From: Chloroflexota bacterium
GTDB lineage: Bacteria; Chloroflexota; Chloroflexia; Chloroflexales; Kallotenuaceae
Reading direction: 5' to 3'
NCBI GenBank assembly: GCA_019240175.1
Contig: JAFAYS010000263.1
Location: forward strand, 1-7,695
DNA: 7,695 nt
Below, piece by piece: positions 1 through 5,180 of the stretch. The position numbers and the translations under genes were made by a program. The notes under the pieces were generated by a model. The model had not been told where the DNA came from. It saw nothing but the letters and a program-made list of their open reading frames with translations, and searched no databases. Numbering within the stretch: the first letter of the stretch is position 1; each line of letters begins with the position of its first letter.

Positions 1-218
1 GGCGCGACTCACTTAAGGCATGAGGTACGGACTAGACGCTTCTCCATATATTATCCCACGTAATAGCAGCGGAAAAGCAGCGCAGACCCGGTTATTCTCT
101 ACGTTGTTGGTCCTGTGTCGCTCTAGGATCTTCCGGCTACCTGAGACTGCTTACACAGGCAGTCCGGCTGTAGCAAGCTGTGGCCACTATCGCGGCAATA
201 GTCGCCACAGCAGGATCG
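1..218. other. Non-coding left edge, no supported gene
   Basis: I see no convincing gene here. The open frames crossing it on the plus strand are arginine- and serine-rich, lack a ribosome binding site and run antisense into the esterase gene. It is visibly more A+T-rich than the neighbouring coding DNA. Apart from the hairpin at 178-210 there is a 6-bp inverted repeat (145-150 with 159-164, 8-base loop). No tRNA or rRNA signature was recognised. Confidence 0.5.
178..210 (-). terminator. Hairpin just downstream of the esterase gene
   Basis: An inverted repeat pairs 178-184 with 204-210 (7 bp) and 186-190 with 198-202 (5 bp). There is one C-C mismatch (185/203) and a 7-base loop. On the minus strand it begins 8 bases after the TAA of the esterase-family gene, where a terminator or 3'-end-stabilising stem would lie. 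No U-tract follows, so it is not a textbook intrinsic terminator. Confidence 0.45.
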
Positions 219-1556
219 TTAGAGGCCGCTGGGGTAGGTGTCGGAAGCTTCGCCGGTTTCCCAGCGCGGCGTGCGCTCCAATGGCTCAAGCGCGCGCGTC
301 TCGTCGATGTGGATCAGCGCGTCGAACTGATCCGGGAGCCGCGTATGAAAATAATGGCTGAGTCGCTCGGTCTCAGGTCGGTAGATCACGCCGATCGCGC
401 GCTGTAGCCGCTCGTGGCGCAAGGTGTCAAGCGCGGGGCTTTCGCGGCGCAGATCGACCAGGAAGCGCGGCAGCCCGACGTTGTGGAACAGATCTTCGTA
501 GCTATGCTTGAGCCCAGGCCGCACGCGCTTGCGCTCGGGCGGATCGCCCCAGTCGGACGCGGCGGTCACGCTGCCGGTGTAGGTGCTGAAGCCGATCAAA
601 AACGACTCGTCGCCGTAGCGCTCGCGCACCAGCTGCCCGACGTTGATCTCGCCTCCCTGGCCCATCTCGGTGGCGCGGGCATCGCCAAGATGCGAGTTGT
701 GCTCCCAGACCACAATCTTGCTGCGGCCACCGTGGCGATCCAGATGCCCGAAGAGCGCGTCGAGCGTCTCGGCCATGTGGCAGTCGCGCACATTCCACGA
801 CGAGACGCGGCCTTGAAACATCGTGCGATAGTAGTCTTCGGCGTTTTTTGCCAGGCGCGCGTTCTGCTCGGCGTAGAAATAATCGGCCTCGGAGCCGCGC
901 GTGTTGTTCTGGGCGTACTCGTCGGCGCGGCGCTGAAGCTCGTGCAGCTGCTCCATGACCTCGGTCTGGCAGGATTGGCTGAGATTGAAGCTGGCGACGT
1001 AGCCATAGGCCTGCGGATCGTCGCCAAAGTGCTCGAAGCAACTGTAGCGGTAGCGCGCGCGCTGCGCCGCCTCGGGATCGGTGCGATCGAGATAGTCGAG
1101 CACGGCGTCGATCGAGGCGTACAGGCTGTACAGATCCAGGCCATAGAAGCCGACCAGCGACGCGCTTTGCCGCGCGGCGTTGTGATCCCGCAGCCAATCC
1201 ACGAACTCGCGCACGACCGTGTTGCGCCACATCCAGGTTGGGAAGCGCTTGAAGTTGCCCAGCGCGGCGTTGCTGTCCGCATCGCTGTTGCCGCCGCCGA
1301 CATAGCAGTTGACGCGGTAAGCGTCGGGCCAGTCGGCCTCCACGGCGACGGCGTTGAAGCCGCGCTCGGCAATCAGCCGCCTGGTAATCTCGGCGCGCTC
1401 GCGGTAAAACTCGTAGGTGCCATGCGAAGCCTCGCCGATCAGCACCACGCGGGCGTCGCCAATCGACTCGATCAGGGCGTCGTAATCGCTGGCCGCCCCG
1501 CTGAGTGGCTGGACCGCCTCACGAATGCCGACGGCGCTGCTGGCGCTATCTGCCAT
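219..1556 (-). CDS. Erythromycin esterase family hydrolase
   Basis: A 445-residue protein of the erythromycin esterase family (PF05139). Family hallmarks are in order: GEASHGTYEFYRERAEIT at 41-58, with the E42/H45 pair expected in the active site; VAVEADWPDAYRVN at 70-83 with E73; FKRFPTWMWRN at 102-112; FYGLDLYSLY at 137-146; WEHNSHLGDAR at 284-294 with H286/H289; and a typical C-terminus ending ETRALEPLER...TYPSGL. This is the full length for stand-alone members. It has no signal peptide, so it is probably cytoplasmic. EreA/EreB members open the macrolactone ring of 14-membered macrolides. Most chromosomal members like this one have no proven substrate, so resistance should not be assumed. 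The start is fixed by a strong AAGGAGG-type ribosome site a few bases upstream of the ATG. It is divergent from the flavoprotein gene. Confidence 0.9.
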   Translation of the reverse strand: MADSASSAVGIREAVQPLSGAASDYDALIESIGDARVVLIGEASHGTYEFYRERAEITRRLIAERGFNAVAVEADWPDAYRVNCYVGGGNSDADSNAALGNFKRFPTWMWRNTVVREFVDWLRDHNAARQSASLVGFYGLDLYSLYASIDAVLDYLDRTDPEAAQRARYRYSCFEHFGDDPQAYGYVASFNLSQSCQTEVMEQLHELQRRADEYAQNNTRGSEADYFYAEQNARLAKNAEDYYRTMFQGRVSSWNVRDCHMAETLDALFGHLDRHGGRSKIVVWEHNSHLGDARATEMGQGGEINVGQLVRERYGDESFLIGFSTYTGSVTAASDWGDPPERKRVRPGLKHSYEDLFHNVGLPRFLVDLRRESPALDTLRHERLQRAIGVIYRPETERLSHYFHTRLPDQFDALIHIDETRALEPLERTPRWETGEASDTYPSGL

Positions 1557-1629
1557 AATGCTCCTCCTTCTCGCTGCAATGATCTCCTAGTGTGTTTGCT
1601 GAAGGTTGGGATCGCGCAGCAGCAAGTGT

Positions 1630-1643
1630 GCCAGAGCTCTGGC
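1630..1643. promoter_or_regulatory. Perfect 14-bp palindrome, possible operator
   Basis: GCCAGAGCTCTGGC reads the same on both strands. It lies in the 200-base gap between two divergent genes, about 80 bases from the esterase start (1556) and 120 from the flavoprotein start (1757). A dimeric regulator controlling both genes could bind such a site. No regulator gene is adjacent and I do not recognise the motif, so the role is inference. Confidence 0.35.
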
Positions 1644-1756
1644 CGAGCCTGCTGATGCAGCATGGCCCGATTAACACCGCCGGTGAATGATCCGCCACTA
1701 TGCCCGCGCGCGCCGAGGTTATGCTACAACAAAAGCGGGAGCCAGGGAGCGAGTTT

Positions 1757-2671
1757 ATGTATGATCTAATTATTATTGGTGGCGGGCCGTCGGCGATGGC
1801 GGCGATGTTCTACGCGGCGGGCAAGCAGCTCAATGCGGTGACGATTTATGAGGAGCTGGGCGGCAAGATCGGCTGGCTGCAAAGTCTGGCCGGCCCCAGC
1901 AAAGAGCATTATCTGCCCGGCAATGAGCTGATGCAGCTGCTGACGACGCGCGGCCTGTCCCGCGACGAGGCGGTGCTGCACGATCGGGTGGAGCGTGTGA
2001 CCCGCGCCCTGGACTGCTACCGCGTCGAGACCCAAACCTATGGCGTGCTGGAAAGCTACACGGTGCTGATCGCGACTGGTGCAGCGCCGCTGATTCTGAA
2101 TGTGCCCGGCGCGCGGCGCTTTGCGGATCGTGGTCTGGGCTACTCCGCCACGACCTACGCGCACCTGCTGGCCGGTCAGCGCGTGGCCGTGATCGGCGAT
2201 ACACCACGGGCGCTGAGCGGTGCCGCCGAAGCTGCCGGAACCGCCGCGCAGGTCTTTTTGATCGCTCCTGGCATGCTCGATATGATGCATCCGCTGAGCC
2301 AGGCGCTGGCCCAGCAGCCCAATGTCGAGATTATTCAAAACTGCGAGGTGCTTGAGCTGCGGGGCGATCACGCGGTTGAAACGCTGATCGTGGAGCGCGA
2401 CGGCCAGCCGCTGGATCTGGCGGTGGATCGCGTGTTCGTGGCGCTGGGCCTGGTGCCCAACAGCCAGATCGTGCGCGACCTGGTGGCGACCAATGCCGAG
2501 GGCTTTATTCTGGTGAACGCCTACCATGAGACAACGCTGCCGGGCTTGTTCGCGGCGGGCGACGTTTCTTCGACCTTTAGCGAGCAGGTGCTGATCGCGA
2601 TCGGCGATGGGGCGCGGGCAGCCATGAGCGCCTACGATTATCTGCTGGCGCGGCGGCTGATTCCCGCCTGA
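1757..2671 (+). CDS. Thioredoxin-reductase-like FAD protein without redox cysteines
   Basis: A 304-residue flavoprotein with the thioredoxin reductase fold and length. The N-terminal FAD dinucleotide motif is MYDLIIIGGGPSAMAAMFYA (GGGPSA at 8-13). GGKIGWLQSLAGP stands where GGQL...NFPG is expected. The C-terminal FAD motif is GLFAAGDVSS...QVLIAIGDGARAA (about 264-288). The central domain aligns clearly, but the redox CxxC is replaced by SATT (130-133). The pyridine-nucleotide motif GGGxSA is GDTPRA (147-152), and the HRRxxxR motif for the NADPH 2'-phosphate is absent (IAPGMLDMM). It therefore cannot be an ordinary NADPH-thioredoxin reductase. A ferredoxin-linked or other flavoprotein oxidoreductase role is possible but unproven. 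The start at 1757 is preferred because an AGGGAG site precedes it and the FAD motif begins at once. An in-frame ATG at 1700 lacks such a site. Confidence 0.87.
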   Translation: MYDLIIIGGGPSAMAAMFYAAGKQLNAVTIYEELGGKIGWLQSLAGPSKEHYLPGNELMQLLTTRGLSRDEAVLHDRVERVTRALDCYRVETQTYGVLESYTVLIATGAAPLILNVPGARRFADRGLGYSATTYAHLLAGQRVAVIGDTPRALSGAAEAAGTAAQVFLIAPGMLDMMHPLSQALAQQPNVEIIQNCEVLELRGDHAVETLIVERDGQPLDLAVDRVFVALGLVPNSQIVRDLVATNAEGFILVNAYHETTLPGLFAAGDVSSTFSEQVLIAIGDGARAAMSAYDYLLARRLIPA

Positions 2672-2737
2672 TCGCCCCGAAGGCTGCACGACGAGGCGCG
2701 TGGAGTTTGAACAATAGCCAGTAAATCGACATAAAAA

Positions 2738-2765
2738 CGAGCCGCATCAACACTGATGCGGCTCG
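2738..2765 (-). terminator. 12-bp-stem terminator between convergent genes
   Basis: Bases 2738-2749 pair perfectly with 2754-2765 around a 4-base loop. On the minus strand the stem is followed directly by TTTTTAT, making it a good intrinsic terminator for the zinc-motif gene ending at 2796. On the plus strand a TTT follows only after a 5-base gap. Termination of the flavoprotein transcript (ends 2671) is therefore plausible but weaker. Confidence 0.85.
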
Positions 2766-2795
2766 CGGCGTTTAATTCAAAGTTGGGGAACGGCG

Positions 2796-3152
2796 CTAAT
2801 CGCCGACGGCGCGGGTGCTGCCGGTCTCCGGCGCGCGCTCTTTCGACTGGATCGGCTCCAATACATACCACAGGTTGAGCGAAGGAAACTCTGGCGCAAG
2901 TCGTCGGCGATCGGTCGAGTCGCAGCGTGCCGCGAACATGCGCCCGACATACAAATATGGATCGCCGTCCAGCGGACCGCCGTAGTGGTCGTGTGATTTA
3001 TTGCAATACGGACACGTTGGAACGATCCAGACCCAGCTAAATCGCCCACGGTCAAGGATGCACGGCGCAAACATGGTTGTACGATCGAGAGACGTGTTCG
3101 TAATCGGCGCGGGTGTGACCTGGGGCGGGTTGTTGAGTAGGTTGGTTGCCAT
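2796..3152 (-). CDS. Small protein with CPYC-H-H-C zinc-site motif
   Basis: A 118-residue protein of unknown function. At 47-77 it has CPYC, three residues, HDH, a glycine-rich stretch, then a G-R-x-x-A-A-x-C segment. The candidate metal ligands are C47, C50, H54, H56 and C77. The CPYC-x3-H-x-H-G...R-x-A-x-C arrangement resembles small zinc-binding proteins of actinobacterial and phage origin; I infer zinc binding but know no role. The N-terminus (1-25) is polar and probably disordered. There is no signal peptide or membrane segment. The ATG has a GAGGAG ribosome site 8 bases upstream, which supports a real gene. Its codon use is less biased to G/C than its neighbours (for example AAT, AAA, TCA at the motif), suggesting an accessory or acquired gene. 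A longer overlapping frame starting at 3229 is judged a shadow. Confidence 0.72.
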   Translation of the reverse strand: MATNLLNNPPQVTPAPITNTSLDRTTMFAPCILDRGRFSWVWIVPTCPYCNKSHDHYGGPLDGDPYLYVGRMFAARCDSTDRRRLAPEFPSLNLWYVLEPIQSKERAPETGSTRAVGD

Positions 3153-3421
3153 AGACTTGTCTCCTCATGGTTCTGCCCGTCGAGCACACGCGCCATGCTA
3201 CGCAGAGCACAGCGTTGGCTGCTCAACAAAAGTGTTACGGCGTGTAGTAAGACGAGCGCAGAAACGACAGCTACCGGGCGAACGGGGGCCGGGATGTGAC
3301 GGGCGGCTACACACTTTTGGCAGAAACGCAGTGTTGGTAAAACACCTACGGTGTGGGGGACGCAGCGGGGGGACGTCGGTGACGACGGCTACGCGGTTTG
3401 TGATGTAGGTGCGGCAACTAC
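3153..3421 (-). other. Long untranslated leader/intergenic stretch
   Basis: This is the gap between the zinc-motif gene and its candidate promoter. No reading frame here looks like a protein. On the plus strand it has G-runs (about 3283-3304 and 3355-3372), which would be C-rich in a minus-strand transcript. Near 3330-3358 are two short alternative stems on the minus strand: ACACC/GGTGT, then GTGTT/AACAC, sharing the middle segment. GCAGAAACG occurs twice (3258-3266 and 3320-3328). No known riboswitch class was recognised. Confidence 0.35.
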
Positions 3422-3450
3422 ATTGTGACACACAACATTGCTGTGGTCAA
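3422..3450 (-). promoter_or_regulatory. Extended -10 sigma70-type promoter
   Basis: On the minus strand, TTGACC (3445-3450) is separated by exactly 17 bases from CACAAT (3422-3427), which is preceded by TG-n. That is 5 of 6 matches to the -35 and 4 of 6 to the -10, plus an extended -10. Transcription would start near 3415 and read toward the zinc-motif gene, giving a leader of about 260 nt. The position downstream of the DUF1232 gene fits an independent promoter. Confidence 0.5.
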
Positions 3451-3499
3451 GTCATGATTTTAGATGAATTATTTACTTTTGATAGCCGCTAACCATGAG

Positions 3500-3892
3500 T
3501 TAGCGCTGAATCATCCGCATGGTTAGCAGCAGCGCGGCAGCAGCCAGCAGCAGCCAGATCACGACGATCACGCCCGCCGCGATCCAGTTGGTCGGCTTGT
3601 TCTCGCGCATGGCTGCTTGCGCTTTTACGCGGCACTCAGCCATCACCACCGGCGGGATCAGCCGCAGCACCAGCGCGATTCCCAGCGGTAGTAGCAGCAG
3701 ATCGTCGAGGTAGCCGAGGATCGGAATCGGATCGGGGATCAGGTCGATCGGGCTGAAGGCATAGCCGACCACGCAGGCAGCCACGACGCGGGCGTACCAC
3801 GGCACGCGCGGGTCGCGGTAGGCCAGATAGATCGCGTATAGTTCGGTTTTCAAGCTGCGCGCCCGCTGTTTCCATCGTTCGATCGTGCTCAT
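3500..3892 (-). CDS. YkvA/DUF1232 family membrane protein
   Basis: A 130-residue protein of the YkvA/DUF1232 family (PF06803). The signature is PWYARVVAACVVGYAFSPID at 31-50, then LIPDPIPILGYLDDLLLLPL at 51-70. A following hydrophobic stretch (to about 82) and a C-terminal membrane segment (about 103-125, then MRMIQR) suggest a small integral membrane protein. The basic N-terminus (KQRARSLK) would favour the cytoplasm. The biochemical role of the family is not established. The ATG at 3892 is preceded by AAAGGAG about 11 bases upstream, a long spacing, but no better in-frame start is present. A 7-bp inverted repeat (3487-3493 with 3499-3505) overlaps the stop codon but has no U-tract. The gap to the upstream minus-strand gene is 151 bases and holds the GAACAAAG tract, so an operon is uncertain. 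Confidence 0.9.
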   Translation of the reverse strand: MSTIERWKQRARSLKTELYAIYLAYRDPRVPWYARVVAACVVGYAFSPIDLIPDPIPILGYLDDLLLLPLGIALVLRLIPPVVMAECRVKAQAAMRENKPTNWIAAGVIVVIWLLLAAAALLLTMRMIQR

Positions 3893-3937
3893 GGCTGGGC
3901 CTGCTCCTTTGTTGCGGCATATGCTACCACGCTAAAG

Positions 3938-3970
3938 CTGAACAAAGGAACAAGGAAACAAGGGAACAAA
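3938..3970 (+). repeat. GAACAAAG-type low-complexity tract (left copy)
   Basis: Degenerate tandem units GAACAAAG, GAACAAG, GAAACAAGG, GAACAAAAG with a period of 7-9 bases and purine-rich on the plus strand. It lies between the DUF1232 gene and the stop of the membrane-anchored protein gene. The same units occur on the opposite strand at 5071-5128. Confidence 0.7.
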
Positions 3971-4020
3971 AGCGCCCCGTACTAATGCCGGGACGCCAAA
4001 GAAGTGCAGATTAATCAATA

Positions 4021-4033
4021 CAGCCGCTGGCTG
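4021..4033 (-). terminator. Weak hairpin after the membrane-anchored gene
   Basis: CAGCC (4021-4025) pairs with GGCTG (4029-4033) around a 3-base loop. On the minus strand it lies about 10 bases after the TAA and is followed by the A+T-rich TATTGATTAAT. The stem is short and there is no U-run, so it is only a possible terminator. Confidence 0.25.
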
Positions 4034-4043
4034 CGCTGGGACG

Positions 4044-4718
4044 TTACTTATCGACTTTGAGCTTGATCGGATGGTAGCTGATTGTTCCCGACTGGCCTGC
4101 CGGATAGCCTTCGGTATAGCTTTCGAGATACAGGTTGAGCGAGCCAAGCTTTGCGCCGCCGGTCGTGTACTCAAGCCAGCCACGCTTGCTGGCTCCCGCC
4201 GCAATCTCTACGACGCTGGGATCGGCAAAAAGATCGCCGCCGCTGCCGGTTGCGGCATACTGTGGCTCTTTCTTATCGGTGATGTAGCTGCGAATGCCCT
4301 GCCCGCCGATCGCGGTGTAGAACTTGACCGCGCCGCCGGTCGCATTGTCGAAGCGCAGATGTACGCGCACCACGTTGTCGGCAACTTCGACCGTTTCTAG
4401 CACAAGCTGAGTAGCGCGGCGATCGTTTGGCCAGGGCTTGTTATAGCTGATCTGCTTGCTGTTCGCTAGAAACGCAGGCGCGGCGTTCTCCGCCGGCACG
4501 ACCACAATCGGGATCGTGGCCTGTGGTGCCGGGCTGGCTGCCGGTGCGCTGTCGCCGCCGCTCACAGCTGGAGCCACAGCCGCTGCCTCAGTCCGCTCCG
4601 CGCTGTTGGTGCCGTAGGTGGTGATATACGCCCCACCGATCGCGCCGATCGTGCCCAGCAGCGCGACAATAATCGCCGTGATGTTGTTGCACAAGTTTCC
4701 CTTTGTCCCATTCGACAT
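4044..4718 (-). CDS. Membrane-anchored protein with extracytoplasmic domain
   Basis: A 224-residue protein I do not recognise as a named family. The N-terminus (MSNGTKGNLCNN) is followed by one hydrophobic segment at about 12-35, then an Ala/Pro/Ser-rich linker (about 44-80). A globular part (about 85-224) is rich in predicted beta strands, including TQLVLETVEVADNVVRVHLR and GSLNLYLES. This layout suggests a single-pass anchor with an outward-facing beta-sandwich, as in DUF4352-like proteins, but that is inference from composition. C10 lies before the hydrophobic segment without a lipobox context, so a lipoprotein is unlikely. The start is supported by AAGGAG 6 bases upstream of the ATG. The gene is isolated and bracketed by oppositely oriented GAACAAAG-type tracts, so it may be a movable or lineage-specific gene. 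Confidence 0.8.
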   Translation of the reverse strand: MSNGTKGNLCNNITAIIVALLGTIGAIGGAYITTYGTNSAERTEAAAVAPAVSGGDSAPAASPAPQATIPIVVVPAENAAPAFLANSKQISYNKPWPNDRRATQLVLETVEVADNVVRVHLRFDNATGGAVKFYTAIGGQGIRSYITDKKEPQYAATGSGGDLFADPSVVEIAAGASKRGWLEYTTGGAKLGSLNLYLESYTEGYPAGQSGTISYHPIKLKVDK

Positions 4719-4856
4719 GCGTGTCTCCTTGATCTGGTTTGGGTGGCGTCATGGAAGGAGTATCATTGCCTGCTTGTGTCGCGCATAATCGAGCGAAAAG
4801 CGCGGCACAGCGCCCCGTAGTGTAGCGCGGCGTGCGCAGAATCGAATAGGAAAATT

Positions 4857-4862
4857 AGCATA
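4857..4862 (-). promoter_or_regulatory. Possible extended -10 for the membrane-anchored gene
   Basis: On the minus strand, TATGCT preceded by TG-C gives an extended -10 element about 140 bases upstream of the ATG at 4718. No good -35 lies at 17 bases (AAGGAC). It is the best candidate I found, but weak. Confidence 0.22.
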
Positions 4863-4914
4863 GCATGTGCAAGCTTATCGTCCTTGATCTGCCGGGAGTG
4901 GCAGCAGGCGCAGC

Positions 4915-4951
4915 GAGAAGGTAGGCCCTCACCCTGTTGCCCTACGGGCAA
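4915..4951. repeat. REP-like unit A (short copy)
   Basis: GAGAAG and AGGCCCTCACCC are followed by a perfect 6-bp hairpin, TTGCCC/GGGCAA (4937-4942 with 4946-4951, loop TAC). It resembles unit B downstream with the internal part removed: both share GAGAAG, GGCCCTCACCC and an apical TGCC...GGCA stem. Confidence 0.55.
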
Positions 4952-4954
4952 ACA

Positions 4955-4987
4955 AAAGAACAAAAAGTCCCGATCGTTTTGTTCTTT
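4955..4987. repeat. 11-bp perfect inverted repeat, A+T-rich
   Basis: AAAGAACAAAA (4955-4965) is the exact reverse complement of TTTTGTTCTTT (4977-4987), with 11 bases between. It sits between REP-like units A and B. The arms are themselves GAACAAA-type units facing each other. Confidence 0.7.
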
Positions 4988-5058
4988 GAGAAGGCCCTCA
5001 CCCCCGCTTCGCTTTGCTCAGCACCCCCTCTCCCGTTGCCTTCGGCACAGGCGAGGGG
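4985..5058. repeat. REP-like unit B (long copy)
   Basis: GAGAAGGCCCTCACCCCC begins the unit. An imperfect hairpin at 5025-5058 follows: CCCCTC (5025-5030) pairs with GAGGGG (5053-5058), and TGCC (5037-5040) with GGCA (5044-5047) near the apex. The pattern CCCTCACCCCC...CCCCTCTCCC...GAGGGG is the look of dispersed intergenic palindromes seen in many bacterial genomes. Its copy number in this genome cannot be seen from one window. Confidence 0.55.
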
Positions 5059-5070
5059 AATTTTGGTACT

Positions 5071-5128
5071 GCTTTGTTCTTTGTCTTTGTCGCTCCTTTG
5101 TTCCTTTGTTCTTTTGTTCCTTCGTTCC
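5071..5128 (-). repeat. GAACAAAG-type low-complexity tract (right copy)
   Basis: Degenerate tandem units read GGAACAAAG/GAACAAAA/GGAACGAA on the minus strand (TTTGTTCC on plus), with a period of 7-9 bases. This is the same unit as at 3938-3970 but inverted. It ends just before the upstream region of the M24-like gene. Confidence 0.7.
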
Positions 5129-5180
5129 TTGACATTTGTGGTAGTCTAGGCGGCTGACGATGCATACCAGGAGGTCGTTT

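Noticed and set aside
414..1655. 413-codon plus-strand open frame
   Set aside because: It runs antisense to the esterase-family gene, which has full family motifs and a strong ribosome site. The frame is Ala/Val-rich with no recognisable domain and is a GC-driven shadow.
1766..2689. 307-codon minus-strand open frame
   Set aside because: It is antisense to the flavoprotein gene. Its composition is rich in His, Gln and Arg with no motif.
2777..3229. 150-codon minus-strand frame overlapping the zinc-motif gene
   Set aside because: It is Arg/Ser-rich and out of frame with the CPYC protein. No ribosome site is evident, whereas the 118-residue frame has one.
3258..3328. GCAGAAACG direct repeat as an iteron
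   Set aside because: There are only two 9-base copies 62 bases apart. No replication gene or A+T-rich unwinding region accompanies them.
3283..3372. G-quadruplex in the G-rich leader region
   Set aside because: The G-runs of three or more are split into two groups separated by about 50 bases. They also lie on the strand opposite the predicted transcript, so there is no compact four-run motif.
3001..3408. 135-codon plus-strand frame over the leader
   Set aside because: It is mostly antisense to the zinc-motif gene, with random-looking composition and no ribosome site.
4763..4963. 66-codon minus-strand frame upstream of the membrane-anchored gene
   Set aside because: It begins inside the repeat region and crosses REP-like unit A. 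No ribosome site or domain was seen.
5129..5134. TTGACA as a -35 box for the M24-like gene
   Set aside because: It is a perfect hexamer, but no acceptable -10 lies 16-18 bases downstream and the GTG start is too close for a normal leader.
4937..5149. Hydrophobic plus-strand frame rich in Leu, Ser and Phe (CSFV-type repeats)
   Set aside because: It is a translation artefact of the TTTGTTCC tandem units and the REP-like element.
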